From: Malania oleifera
Lineage: Eukaryota > Streptophyta > Magnoliopsida > Santalales > Ximeniaceae
Reading direction: 5' to 3'
NCBI RefSeq assembly: GCF_029873635.1
Contig: NC_080422.1
Coordinates: 11,377,764 to 11,441,763, forward strand
Length of the DNA stretch: 64,000 bases
Shown here piece after piece: positions 45,932 to 58,541 of this stretch (positions within the stretch are counted from its first letter, which is position 1; every line of letters starts with the position of its first letter). The translations under genes and the position numbers were made by a program. The notes under the pieces are model-generated. The model was not told the origin of the DNA and did no database searches. It was given only the letters and a program-made list of their open reading frames with translations.

Positions 45932-47028
45932 AATTTATTAGGAACCATCATATAGATCAAATCATAGGTGAACCATCCCATGGTGTAGCCACAAGATCCT
46001 CCTTGAAGAACCTAGTGAGTCATTATGATTTCTTGTCCCAAGAAGAACCTAAAAGTATTATAGAAACTATAGAAGATGAGTCTTGGGTGATGTCCATGCA
46101 AGAAGAACTTAATCAATTTGAAAGAGGCAGAGTGTGGACCCTAGTTCCTAGGCCTTATGATCATACAATTATCGAAACCAAATGGGTATATAGAAATAAG
46201 AAAGTTGAGAATGGGGTAGTAACTAGAAATAAAACTAGACTAGTTGCCCAAGGTTATAATCAGGAGGAAGGGATCAACTTTGATGAAACATATGCTCGTG
46301 TTTCTAGGTTAGAAGCCATTAATATGTTACTTGCTTATGCCGCTTTTAAAAACTTTAAATTATTTCAAATGGATGTTAAAAGCGCTTTTCTAAATGGCTA
46401 TATTAATGAGATAGTATATGCAGAACAACCACCCAGTTTTGAAAATCATAAATATCCAGATCATGTTTTCTGGTTGTCTAAGGCCTTGTATGGATTGAAA
46501 CAAGCTCCTAGAACTTGCTATGAGAGGCTTAGTTGTTTTCTGCTAGAAAATGGGTTTACCCGTGGTAAGATTGATACTACACTTTTCATCAAATCCAAAA
46601 ATGATGATATGTTACTTGTTCAAATTTATGTGGACGATATCATTTTTGGAGCCACTAATGATGAGTTGTGTAATGAGCTTGCCAAATGCATGCAAAGTGA
46701 ATTTGAAATGAGCATGATGAGTAAACTTAGTTTCTTCTTAGGACTGCAAATTAAACAAGCTGAATATGGAACTTTCATATGTCAATCTAAATATGTCAAG
46801 GACTTGCTAAAGAAATTTAATATGGAAGATTGTAAAAATTTTGGTACCCCTACGAGTTCTTCCATTAAACTTGATAACGATGAGCAAAGAATCCCTATTG
46901 ACGTGAAATTATATCGTGGCATGATTGGGAGTCTTCTATATCTCACTGTTAGTAGGCCTGATATTATGTTTAGTGTGTGTGTATGTGTGCTAGGTTTCAG
47001 GCTGCTCCTAAGGAATCTCATCTATTAA
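45928..47028 (+). pseudogene. copia reverse transcriptase, RNase H missing
   Basis: A single 366-residue frame carries the full RT palm: SWVMSMQEELNQFER, KTRLVAQGYNQEEGINF, FQMDVKSAFLNGY, ALYGLKQAPRTCYERL and the catalytic YVDDIIFGAT. After RPDIMFSVCVC a frameshift moves RFQAAPKESHLL into another frame. The sequence then passes from KRILRDLNG straight to the PPT (47068-47081). Essentially all of RNase H is deleted. This is the best-preserved RT in the window. Confidence 0.9.
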
Positions 47029-48696
47029 CTGTTAAACGAATCCTTAGGGATCTAAATGGAATTATAGAGTTAGGGGGAGAATGTTGACCTTATAGGTTAC
47101 ACCCAATTTTGATAATGACAAATACTTGTTGTATTTGATGGATGTTTGAGGATATGTGCAGGTATACAATTAGAAGATCAAAATGATGGCACAAGAAGTA
47201 AAAGTTGAAGGCCCTGAAGATCCTATTTATGTTGTATTTAATTTCTATATTCATTATGGGTCTATAATAGTAAATAGGTATTGGGCTGTAATAATTCAAT
47301 GTGTCACCTGCATGGTATGATAGGTAAGTTCAAACGAAATATACCTAGAATGACCCTAGGACACTCGTACATACACGTATATATATTGTCATATGGAAAG
47401 GGTGATCACATAATTACATAGAACTGAAATGCACTTAAAATGCATGTTCAGTCAACCCTACTTCACAAGTACAATATCTCTTGGTCGACCGAACCAGTGA
47501 TCGGGTCAACTATTTGACTATTGCCCAGTCGATCGAGACATGCCAGTTCATTCCCACTCGGTCGACCAAACTCCCTCCGAGTTAATCATTTGACCATATG
47601 GTCGACCGAGCCAAAATCATAAGCCAACAACCTGGTCGACCGTACCCACACATGGGAGAATCCAACGCTCCGGACGACCGAACTACTTAGTTCAAAACCT
47701 CTCCGTCGACCGAACCATATGGAAAAGAAAAATCACCTTTGGGACACTATGTCCGGTCGATCAAACTTTTAGTTCAAATCTTGCTTGATCAACTGAGCTT
47801 ACATGTAATGTCCCTTAATTTCTTAACATAAAATATCACATAATAAATAAAATGGTCAACCCGAACCCGTGGGTAGCGGGGACACCTGTCAAACACAGCG
47901 GAAAACTTAGCAGCAGTAAACATAAAATCTCAAACATCCAATCATAAAACATAATACCAGAGCTTTTTATAACATCAAAATACTGTCATGATATACAACC
48001 TCCACAAGTCAAAATAACACTAGGATTAAATAACAAAAACTCCCGATCCTAGTTCAATGCTTACCCTTCTAGTAGGGAAGCTCCGATCACTCAATGGAGG
48101 CTCTAGCTCGCCGGTCTCACTGGATTTCCTGAAAATCATTTAATGTTCGGGGGTGAGACACTTCTCAGTAAAGGAAAATAAACTAAATACAGCTGTGTGG
48201 CAACATGAATATTTAATGCATTTGTACGTATACAGTACATTTCATAATTCTATAAACATAATCCTATCGTACTGGGTAAACATATATTTTCACATCTATT
48301 AATAAATCATATCATACATAAAATCATCTGTTATACCTGTAGTACTGAAAACAAATCCAGGATGACTAGCTAGCTGGTGTCATGTATTACCCCCCATGAA
48401 GGGTTGTGCAGCCCGAAGGCAGGACCCGACAATGGCTGGCCGACCACTGCCGAATCAAATATGTCTGTAAGTACGATGAGCCCGCCACACCCTGGTCCGG
48501 ACTGTCAGGTGGACGTCCACACTCTACTGAAAGTCACATCGACTATCCATCTCCCATCCCCTCGTGGGATGGTTAGCACTAATCTGACGTAGATATCTGA
48601 TCTACACATATAGCTACGGTATTGAGCCCCTGAACTGAACTAAACTAACATCCTGGTGGTGATAACATATAATACATGATCATATATATCACAACA

Positions 48697-48925
48697 TTAC
48701 GGCCTCGTGCCGAAAATATAATAATTACGGCCTCGTGCCGAAAACATAAGTACGTGGCCTCGCGCTAATAACATAAATACGGCCTCGTGCCAATAACATA
48801 AATACATGGCCTCACGCCAATAACATAAATACGGCCTCGTGCCGATAACATAAATATATGGCCTCGCGCCAAAAACATAAATACGGCCTCGTGCTGATAA
48901 CATAAATATATGGCCTCGCGCCAAA
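48697..48925. repeat. ~26-bp alternating tandem repeat
   Basis: About nine units alternate between CGGCCTCGTGCCGATAACATAAATA and TATGGCCTCGCGCCAAAAACATAAA. The GGCCTCGTGCC core is a short palindrome-like motif. It lies inside the solo LTR. Confidence 0.85.
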
Positions 48926-49978
48926 ATTGTTTCAGGTATATATATATATTCTGAAAATACATCATTTATCACATAATCGTCACAACCATCACAATATAAC
49001 TTATATTTTCATAATACCTGAAATCATGCTTTGTTCGTAAAATCTTTTACATCATAATACATTTCACACAAAATAATATTCATGTCACACATATGCTGTT
49101 AAAAGTCATACTTCATATTCTAAAATCGTGAATTACTTACATCTCATACATACATATATATTTTAATTATCATAGCAGTATTTTCTCAATCGTACATTTC
49201 ATTCGTAATACACAATATAACATTTGCTTTTCTGAACATAAATTTACTCATAATCAATAATAATTTGCATGGAAAATTATTGCTTTAGGTTATTTCCTTA
49301 CCTGGCTATTGAGAAATTCCTTAGGACCCAAAATTTCATGCCCTTGGCGCCCGAAATTTAACTCCTGCAATTTACATTTTTCCCAGATTAATTAATTTAT
49401 TTCTCAAAAATAATACTCATCTAGCCTTCCTTAGGCTCCATATACCTCAAATTAACATTTAAATTTTATTTAACATGCCCACTTAATTTTCCAAATTTTT
49501 CCTGCGGGTCCCAAAATTACATCCGCGGCGCTCACCCGGGGCCTAAATTCCAGAAATCCTACTTCAATTCCAAATGCTTAATATTTTAACATTTCTAAAT
49601 TAATGCTAATTAATTAAAAATAAGCCCCTTAATAATCGCCGCACCCCAAATTTGGTGTTTTGGCCCGACACCCCCACGAGAATTTCGTCCCACTAGACTT
49701 GTAGAGAATCATCCCTAGATTCTCGTGGTGGTGTCTGTTCGTCAATTGGGCTTATATTTTGCAAGAAATTAAAGAAAAAGGGGGAAATGGCTTACCCCAG
49801 GGAATACGCTTACGCTGCTCCTACCACCGATCCACTCTGGTAGAAATGACAGCAGCGGTAAATGGAGTCCAGTGGTATCTTCGAATTTTCGATCGGGCGA
49901 AAATCCGTCACGAAATCGAGGAGAGAGGGAGAGAGAACTTGAGGAGAGAGAGAGAGATTACAGAGAGTTGCAGGACAA

Positions 49979-50022
49979 AAAAACAAATAAATAAATAAAG
50001 AAGAAGAAGAAGAAGAAGAAGA
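49979..50022. repeat. AAAT then GAA microsatellites
   Basis: AAATAAATAAATAAA followed by about eight GAA units within the LTR. Confidence 0.8.
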
Positions 50023-50710
50023 TAGAATATAAAGGGGGGGTGAATCATTTATATCAGAAGTCACCTGAAGCTTCAAAGAAGCTTCAGGTGATTTAATATC
50101 TATATATATATATATAATAATAATAATAAATACATATTTAAGTAATATTAATAATAATATATTTTATTTAAAAAAAATAAAAATAAATTTTAATTAATTT
50201 TCTTTTTCTTTTTCTTTTAAATCCGATTAATTAATTAATTTTTTTATTTTTTTTATTTCTTAATTTTTATTTTTTTTTGGAAATCAATCCACTAATCTTT
50301 TATATCGCTTTTTGGGTTTTTACATTACACAACTCAACAAACCGAACCTTGCCTTCTATTGACCGGTGCTCTCAGGTTGTCCCAATATTTTTACTGCAAT
50401 TAAAATAATAAAACGGGGTTATTTTGGTTAAAATGTTTTAAAATAATTATAATAATTCTCTGTATGTCTTGGACGACTTTAATCAAGGGGATGTCTATAT
50501 ATACCCCCTCATTTGAAATAATTAGTACCCCATTAGCAAACTTGATTAGTGAAAATTCTCTGAATTCCAAAATCTTTCTTACTCACTTCCAAGCATCCCA
50601 CACTCATACTTACCTTACCATATTGCCAAAAATTCGTTTGTAAGCAGGAATTGAGTGTTCTTGTCTTACAGGTTTGCTCTCTCAAATTTGTGTTTGATTG
50701 ATATTATCTT

Positions 50711-51148
50711 AACATCAACATGCATTAAATCACTTATAATTTGATTAAATGCATTGATGTGTTGATTTAAGTTCGAACCATCAACCAACTTAAGCCAATA
50801 AAGACGGTGCTTAAGGAATAGTTTATTAGAAAGTGATTTAGACATGTACCGGCTTTCAAGCTTTTGCCACACAGCCACTGGAGAATCCTCTTCCATCACA
50901 TAATAGAGCACTTTGTCGGTCAAACACAAACATATTGTGGAAACATTCGTTGCCTCTAAATCTCTCCAAATTGCCTCATCCATACCTTCCAGTTGACACC
51001 ATACAGGCCTTCACCATCCCTTACTGCACAAGAAAATCCTTCACTCTCCTCAGCCACAAAACGAAGTTTCCAATTCCATCAAATTTGACAACCTCAAACT
51101 TTGTAGAAGAAGTACCCAATGTCATGATAACAACTCTCTGATACCAAT
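50711..51148 (-). pseudogene. Tnt1-like copia gag 5' fragment with PBS
   Basis: Minus-strand frame: AIWRDLEATNVSTICLCLTD, SPVAVWQKLESRYMSKSLSN and LNQHINAFNQIISDL, a UBN2-type gag. Upstream is the PBS (minus strand TGGTATCAGAG, 51136-51146), adjoining the LTR at 51149. The gag is cut at 50710/50711 by the truncated SIRE-like LTR. An N-terminal stop or frameshift lies between the PBS and the recognisable domain. Confidence 0.83.
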
Positions 51149-51796
51149 TGTTGTGAAAAGAGCATGGAATTGCATAGCGGAATTTATAAATGCAGCAAAC
51201 AATGAAGCACCAAAATATAATTCACACACACAGTATATCTGAAAGCAACAAGAATCAACATGAAAATATATGTGGTTTGGCAAAACCTACATCCACGGAA
51301 GCAAACGGCAAAGGTTTCACTATGAAAAATCAAAGTACACAATACAATGGTTACAATGATCTCCACTTTACACAAGATGCCCAAAAAGACATATTTAACA
51401 ATCCCTCGAAGACTTCCCTCCAAATACCCAACCGTCCCAATGCTCACATTCAAAATTTGAATTCTTCCTCGTAGCCCTGAGAGCAATCATCGACAAAAAG
51501 GGTCGATTCGTCAACGATTACTGTCTAGTCATCAACGAATGATGTCTTTTCGTCGACGACTCTGAATGTCTGAACTTTTATCTGCTCTCGGTATCCCCAG
51601 TCATCTACGAATAAGTTCTATTCGTCGACGACTCTAAATTTCTAAATTTTCATCTACTCTCGGTATCTCCATTCATCGACGAATGAGGCCCACTCATCGA
51701 CAATTTCCTGCTGCAGAGTACTAAAGACTTCAACACATATGCCTTTTTTCCTTTGTTTATGAATTCCACAAAGTATAAGAGCCACAAAACACAACA
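51149..51796 (-). mobile_element. copia 5' LTR of the Tnt1-like element
   Basis: 648 bp with TGTTGTG at the left end and CACAACA at the right end. It contains at least eight CGTCGACGA-like motifs (51489-51703) and CTCGGTATC blocks also found in the gypsy-type LTRs nearby. The rest of the element is missing. Confidence 0.7.
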
Positions 51797-52469
51797 CTTG
51801 TCATGGGTTATCTTTATATTCAATGAATTGGCAGTGTATGCTGCTAAAGAGGGGGCACATAGATGCTAAGTTGCCTAATCATCATGGTCAGGGATAGAGA
51901 TGGTTGAGGCCATGGTCTTTGACAAGCTTGCTATATTGTTTGGTTTCAGTTGATATGGTCAGATGGTTAACTCAGGTATGTCAAGTGCCTCATTGACATA
52001 TCATGCTTACTTGTGTGTGGGATAATTCATGGTTAAGGGAAACCCATGCATGACACAAGGTGTTGACCCACAAGCTGTGTGCAGTGTCAATGTCAAATAC
52101 TGTAGTGTTGACATGTTTATTAGGCAGGATGGTTTCTTAACAATTTCTTTTGTAGCTGCTGACATGTAGGCTTATCTGAAGGGATAACTCGTGGGTTGAT
52201 TTGGCAATGTCTCTAGCCACATAATTGTAGAAATAGCTGGTTATGCTTTGTTGACAAATGCTAGTTGTGTCCAACTTAACCTAGGTAATTGGTGTTGTCA
52301 ACTGCAGACCCTAGACGGTTGGAGGTGTCAACTATATTAATATGACATGTGGGTGGCATGGGACACTAGGGGGAATTCGAGCATGGTGTTCCTGCACATG
52401 TAGTGAGTGTGTAATCCTATCTTTGAATAAGGCTGGGAGGTGTTGCTCCTATAAAATGTTGCCTTGCAG
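51797..52469. other. unclassified spacer
   Basis: GT-rich sequence without recognisable gene, terminus or repeat. The last part (52448-52466) is identical to 26321-26339, downstream of the ankyrin gene. Confidence 0.4.
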
Positions 52470-52494
52470 ACACTTTTGTGTGTCACTCCTCTTT
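52470..52494. repeat. 25-bp copia LTR-derived filler at a breakpoint
   Basis: The bases from ACACTTTTGTGTGTC to CCTCTTT match the copia 5' LTR near 38893-38918. They separate the 26321-like sequence from the 29123-like sequence. Confidence 0.6.
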
Positions 52495-53781
52495 CTCCCA
52501 CTTTTATAAACGAACTTTGGCAGTAAAATGGCTAACTTCCCAACATTTTCAAGGAAACATCCATCAAATTCCCAGCATCTTCTAGGAAAATCATCTCCCC
52601 TACGGTTTGGCAAAAAAACATTAAACTCTTGTGAGATTTTAAAATTTTTAAGGACTTTTTTTAGACATTTCAAGAATTCTAAGGATGTCCCCTGATGTCA
52701 ATGACAAATTTCAAGAGTGATCTGTGATATTTTTGAAATTTCATCTCAGTTCAAGCTCATGTTTTTTGGCAAACCTTAGAAAAGATGAGCGTCTTTTGCT
52801 CTAAAAAATATCTGGGAGCCAATAAATTTATCTAGCTCCAAAGAGAGATTTTGTATAGAATGCGTTAGGATTAAGGTTTCGTTTAGATCAAAGATTTTAT
52901 TTATGAAATGGACCGTGTTTGGTTGCGTATCGAGCCTTTAATTTAAAAAAAAATCGATTTATTTGATTTGGTCCTACTTGGTAAAGAAGCTTGGATATCC
53001 TTGGGCGAAGCTTCTGATATCTATTTACTTCCTCGGCTCATCAGCTTTACTTAGGAAGAAATAAGGGTCATTTTAATTATGGAAAATATTTTTTTTTTTA
53101 TTTTTATATTTTTTAATTATGAAATAAGGATCAAATTAATTAGGTTTTTTTAATGGATACTTATTTTATTTAATATTTTGTATTTTTTATTTGCTTTCTA
53201 AGTCTGATTAAATCTCATATTTAAAAAAATAACAACTTGAATAATATTAGGAAAAATAATGAATTGGCTTGATCAAAGGTCAACGAATTAATATAAAATT
53301 AAATTTTTTTATCCATTTAGCATTCATATTTTATACACAAGAGAACTAAAATTCAACTTTATAATTTTAATTTATAAAGTATGAATATTGAAATTTCAAT
53401 TTATGTTTTTTTAACACTATGTTTAATAGGTTATTTGAATTTTAAAATATTGAATTATGTTTTCTGAAAATTGCATCAAGCAAAAACTTTAAGTATCAAA
53501 TTATTAGGTTTTTTAATGGTTTAATAATGTTTTAATTTTTTTCATATATCTATTTTTTAAAAACTCGATATAATAATATTATTATTTTGTCATGTTGATG
53601 TCAATTGATCGTCTCAGAACGATTGGACCAGCTAAACCATTTAATTTAAGAACCAGTATGGTTTTTGATTTACTTATTCAATTTTCAAAACACTATAATT
53701 AACTATTTTTTTTAAATTTATTTACTAAAATTGATGTAATTTTAAAAATATCATTTTTTAAAGGATAAAATTTATTATTAC
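52494..53781. repeat. segmental duplication, copy B: ankyrin promoter joined to downstream spacer
   Basis: 52494-52596 matches the ankyrin promoter (29123-29228) and 52593-53781 matches 31111-32298. Relative to the first locus, 1.9 kb between them is absent, joined at a shared ATCT. No ankyrin coding exon is present on the expected side. The minus-strand frame across 52449-52673 is not a gene. Confidence 0.88.
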
Positions 53782-54330
53782 TGTAACATCCTAAAAATTC
53801 TCACCATTTTTTTTCTTAAAATAAATTATTCCAACACCTGCATGTAATGGGCATCCCTATGCAACGGAAAACATAAATCACATAACCACACATACATGTA
53901 TATACAATACCAGAATTAAATATTTTCAACCATAGCTTCATACAAGACTAACCCTTCCAACATCATTTACCCAAAAATATACTCACAGCTCTGTCAAAAA
54001 CTCACCCTAAAATATATACACAACTCTGTCAAAAACTCACCCTATAACCAGGGTAATCAACACTCTCTCTATCCGCGAGCCTGATCTGCTCGCCCAGCTG
54101 TCTCACCTGAAAAATGATAATGTAATGGGGTGAGACAACGTTCAGTAAGTGGAAATATGCTATTACTAGTGTGTGGCGACCAAGTCATACAATTATAATA
54201 ATAATATTTAAAAACTGCATGATTTGGAAAATCATTAAAACATATGTATAAAAGCTTAAAACATTTGTATCATCTGAGCTTTCTATCATTCATACTATTA
54301 TATCATACTATGTACAATGAAAACTATAAA

Positions 54331-54379
<49 letters not shown>

Positions 54380-55100
54380 CTGTGTTCTTTTCCCTCTGAC
54401 TCTGTATGTCATGATTTTGCCCCTCATGACAGGGTTGTGCGGCCTGTAGCCGAGACTTAACCTGGTCGGCCCTCCAGGTAAGTCATCATACTCTATTCTA
54501 CCTCAGTCCGGCCAAACTGCATCCTCTCCTAAGCACGGGACTAGCTGCTACATCGTCTAATCGGCCCTCTCTACCCAGTGTACTAGGGAGTTGCATCCTC
54601 TTCGAGCACGACTAGACGGTACCCACACACTATCTAAGATATGTGATTGCACTCTATCTGTATATAGCAACGGTACCGTGCTCTGTAACTGTATATGTCT
54701 GTAATATTTCCACAGGGATCTGATACTATATAAGTACATCTATATATATACCTCTACTGTTTTCATTATGTTTCCAAAATAACCATAACGCTATAATTAT
54801 GTACTGTAAATACTGAAAAATATGAATAACTATAGCATCTCGTTGCTATAACTGTATAATCTGTTTTTATAAACTGTGTGTTATGGTATTTAGGAATAAC
54901 ATAGAATTCTGTATAAACTATGATATACTGAACTAAATAAAACCTATATAAATTTTTCTATTAATCATCTGTGAATAACTATATATACATGCTTTATAAC
55001 ATATCATGCTGAAGTACTGTATAAATTTTACATCAAGTAAATATCTACTCAGGCCACACAACATTAAAACATTCGTTCTGTAAAATCTGCATAATAATTG

Positions 55101-55158
<58 letters not shown>

Positions 55159-55420
55159 CTATAAAAACTTTATTAATATTCTTAAAATCCTAGCATAGCA
55201 TAATTCCCTCACCTTAACTTTGAAAAGCCCTTGTAAAATTCTGGCTCTATACCCGCAAGGTTCCTAACATAATATCCTGAAAACACAATCCCCCCAAAAC
55301 CCCTCTCGGTATTTTCTCGTTGACGAGACACGGTTTCGTCGACGAAGTTCCTTATGTACTCATCGACAAATCCCCTGTATTCGTCGATGAATTCTGTGAA
55401 AAAATTTCCGGGTTGTTACA
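53782..55420 (-). repeat. chromovirus 3' LTR
   Basis: 1639 bp, TGTAACATCC...GGGTTGTTACA. It contains AT (54337-54378, 55098-55123) and GT (55124-55156) microsatellites and four CGTCGACGA-like motifs at 55316-55393. ATTAC precedes it; the other duplicate is beyond the window. Confidence 0.9.
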
Positions 55421-55680
55421 TTCTCCGTCCTTATAAAATATCGTCCTCGAAATTTACTATCTATATCCCATCTATACATTTCATCATTTTGTAAAGGAAA
55501 AGGTCTACTTATTTTATTATCTGCCCTCACTTGTGGCGGAGGAATACCGTGGTTACATTTACGTCCTGGGAGATTACATATATAAACTAAAAACTATCTA
55601 CTAACTAAAATCAATACATGTACCTGCAAGAAAAACCTATCCAACTATTATAGTTTACCTGAGTACCTCTATACCTCTTG
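55421..55680 (-). other. chromovirus 3' untranslated region and PPT
   Basis: On the minus strand AAATTTCGAGGACGATATTTTATAAGGACGGAGAA leads into the LTR; the last 14 bases are the PPT. The ACCACGGTATTCCTCCGCC...AAGTGAGG block (about 55518-55550) recurs at 10999. Confidence 0.7.
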
Positions 55681-56217
55681 GAACAACTGCGGGTATTTCT
55701 ATCTAATCTGCTCCTCGAGTTCCCAAGAAGCTTCTTCCATAACATGATTCTTCCACAAAACTTTAACTAACTGTATTTCTTTAGTACGTAAGGTCTGTAT
55801 CTTTCTATCCAAAATTTGTACTAGTATTTCTTCATATGTCAATGAATCCTTAAGCTCTATCTTTGCATAGCTAATGATGGGGGATGGGTCTGGGACATAT
55901 TTCCATAACATGACAACATGAAACACGTCATGAATACGAGCCAAAGCTGGCAGCAAAGCTAGCCTATAGACAACTGACTCTATTCTCTCAAGTATCTCAA
56001 AAGGACTAATATACCTAGGGCTCAACTTGCCCTTCTTTCCAAACCTCATAACTTCTTTTAGAAGAGCTATCTTCAAAAATACTCTATCTCCCACATCAAA
56101 TTCTAATGTCCGACGACGAGTGTCTGCATAGCTTTTCAGCCGACTCTGTGCTGTATTGATTCTTTCTCTAATTAATTGAACTTTGTCGGACGCTTGTTTT
56201 ATTATCTCGAGACCCAA
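55681..56217 (-). pseudogene. integrase C-terminus and chromodomain
   Basis: A 172-residue frame contains the integrase C-terminal GPY/F-like region (GKLSPRYISPFEIL, RIHDVFHVVMLWKYVPDPS). A chromodomain of the Tekay/Del type follows (YEEILVQILDRKIQTLRTKEI, LVKVLWKNHVMEEASWELEEQIR). Chromodomains of this group are thought to steer integration to particular chromatin. A stop precedes the final KYPQLF motif at 55696. Confidence 0.88.
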
Positions 56218-56220
56218 AAC

Positions 56221-57073
56221 TCACATTTCACCTACTTCATCCCAGAAAAGAGGAGAATGACATCTCCTGCCATATAATGCCTCGTATGGAGCCATGCCAA
56301 CACTAGCCTGATAGCTATTATTATAAGCATATTCAACTAATGGCATAAACTGAATCCAACTGCCTCCAAAATCAAGCACACAAGCACGAAGCATATCTTC
56401 TAATGTATGAATCTTCCTTTCAGTCTGACCATCTGTCTGGGAATGAAAAGCAGTACAAAAAGCTAACTGCGTGCCCATAGCCTCCTGAAAACTTTTCCAG
56501 AATCGTGAAGTAAACCGAGGATCTCGGTTTGAGACTATGTATATTGGTGCTCCATGAACACGAACTATCTCCTAAACATATATCTCTGCCAATCTGTCCA
56601 TGGAATAACCAATTTTAATAGGGATGAAATAAGCAGTCTTCGTCAAACGATCAACAACTATCCAAATTGCATTCAATCCCTGTCGCACTAATGGTAATCC
56701 CATAACAAAATCCATCAAAACGTGGTCCTACTTCCACTCTAGAATAAACAATGGCTACAACTGTCCTGCCAGTTTCTGGTGCTCAGCTTTAAACAGCTCA
56801 CACGTCAAGCATTGCTGAACAAATTCGGCTATCTCCCTCTTCATTCCACTCCACTAGAAATACTCTTGCAGGTCCCTGTACATTTTAGTACTGTCGGGAT
56901 GGACCATGTATAGGGATCTGTGAGCCTCTTCCAGTATAGTCCTCCTGATCTCAATATCTGCAGGAACACAAAGCCTAGTACGGAATCACAGAACTCCATC
57001 ATATGATATGCTGAACTCCTCACCCTGACCATCACGTACTCTAGCCACCACTGCTGCCAACTCTGAATCATCA
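56221..57073 (-). pseudogene. chromovirus integrase zinc-binding region and core
   Basis: The HHCC region is recognisable (EEAHRSLYMVHPDSTKMYRDL, CLTCELFKAEHQK). Core residues are D in DHVLMDFV, D in [13 protein letters not shown] and E in [20 protein letters not shown]. Five or more in-frame stops interrupt it, several at expected Trp codons (WK*DHV, YF*WSG). Confidence 0.88.
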
Positions 57074-57075
57074 CC

Positions 57076-58541
57076 CTAAGCTGCTTTAATCCTCTCGTAA
57101 AGCGTAAGCTGAACCACTAAACTGGTAATAACTGTCTGAGGACTCTTCTCCACCAATTCTATACTAAGCCTTTCCAAATCCACCAGAATCGAGTGCTGAA
57201 TCTCCATAGCTGCCAGTACGGATCCCCCTGATTTCCTGCTCAGAGCATCTGCCACTACATTTGCTTTTTCTAGGTGGTAACTAATCATGCAATCATAGTC
57301 TTTAATCAGTTCTAGCCACCTCCTCTGCCTCATATTCAATTCTTTCTGAGTAAAGAAATATTTCAAAGTCTTATGATCCGTGAAAATTTCACACTTTCCA
57401 CCATATAAATAATGCCTCCAGATCTTGAGAGCATACACCACTGCAGCAAGCTCTAAATCATGGACAGGATAATTATTCTCATATTCTTTAAGCTGTCTGG
57501 AGGCATAAGAAATGACCCTGCCATACTGCATCAACACGCATCCAAGACCCTTCAAAGAGGCATCACTGCATATTACGAACCCATCCTCCCCTAAAGGAAT
57601 AGCCAATACTGGAGCTGAAACTAACCACTGCTTTAACTCTTGAAAACTCTGCTCACAGTCATCAATCCATTCAAATTTTACATTTTTCCTCGTAAGTCGT
57701 GTTAATGGACCTGATAGCTTGAAAAAATCCTCCACAAAGCGTCGATAATAACCTGTTAATCCTAGAAAACTCCAAACTTCCTGAACATTTCCCGGCCTCT
57801 CCCAATTCACAACTGCCTCTATTTTGCTTGGATAAACTGATACACCTGCTTCTGAGATCACGTGGCCAAGAAATGTGACCTGCCTTAACCAAAATTCACA
57901 TTTCTTGAATTTTGCATTTAATTTCCTTTCCCTTAATACCTGCAGTACCAGCCTCAAATAATGCTCGTGGTCCTCAAAACTCATCCAGTAGACCAGTATA
58001 TCATCAATAAACACAACCACGAACTGGTCCAAATACTAGTGGAACACCCGATTCATCAAATCCATGAAAACCGCTGGTGCATTAGTTAACCCAAATGGCA
58101 TCACTAAAAACTCGTAATGCCTATACCTGGTAAGAAATGCGGTCTTTGAGATGTCCTCTGCTTTAACTTTCACTTAGTGGTAACCTGACCGCAAATTAAT
58201 CTTAGAGTAAACCTGGGTCCCCTAGAGCTGATCAAATAAATCATCGATCCTAGGGAGAGGATATTTATTCTTGACTATCAATTTATTTATCTCCCTATAA
58301 TCGATGCACAATCTCATGGTTCCATCTTTCTTTTTCACGAACAGAACTGGCGCTCCCCAGGGTGACACACTGGGCCTGATAAAACCCTTATCCAGTAATT
58401 CCTGTAGCTGATCTTTCAGTTCTTTCAACTCGACTGGTGTCATACGATACGGTGCTTTAGATACTGGTGCAGATCCCGGCAACAAGTCTATAGTGAACTC
58501 AATCTCATGATCTGATGGCAAACCAAGCAATTCTTCTAGGA
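57076..58541 (-). pseudogene. chromovirus reverse transcriptase and RNase H
   Basis: From [20 protein letters not shown] through [24 protein letters not shown] and [20 protein letters not shown] to the catalytic FIDDILVY (about 58000), the fingers and palm are complete. RNase H follows with [36 protein letters not shown] and [13 protein letters not shown]. Stops fall at about 58037, 58174 and 58219. The 318-residue frame 57076-58032 is uninterrupted. At 58541 the reading is cut by the solo LTR and continues at 60975. Confidence 0.9.

Larger units (their letters stand above)
47799..50329 (-). mobile_element. solo LTR in copia 3' LTR, TSD TTACA
   Basis: 2521 bp (47804-50324), TGTAATGTCC...GGGTTTTTACA, with perfect TTACA duplications. 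The uninterrupted 5' LTR shows the empty site GCTTACACAACTC. It belongs to the same subfamily as the solo LTR at 58547 (TCATGTATTACCCCCCATGA module). Confidence 0.93.
37046..50710 (+). mobile_element. SIRE-like Ty1/copia element with three nested solo LTRs
   Basis: The 5' LTR (37046-39116) and the truncated 3' LTR (47082-50710, split by a solo LTR) are of one family. Inside are PBS, gag in three pieces, an integrase and an RT frame. Solo LTRs sit at 39400-41308, 41549-43703 and 47804-50324. The catalytic protease segment and nearly all of RNase H are deleted. The 3' LTR loses its last ~1 kb at 50710, so no flanking duplication can be tested. Confidence 0.85.
47082..50710 (+). repeat. copia 3' LTR, interrupted and truncated
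   Basis: Bases 47082-47803 and 50330-50710 track the 5' LTR up to its base 38111. They are separated by the solo LTR at 47804-50324 and its duplicated target. The remaining ~1 kb is missing; the sequence joins a minus-strand copia gag at 50711. A 24-bp piece matching the lost LTR end is found at 52470. Confidence 0.88.

Noticed and set aside
48697..48972. Frames with repeated ARGHIFMLSARGR units
   Set aside because: They translate the 26-bp LTR minisatellite.
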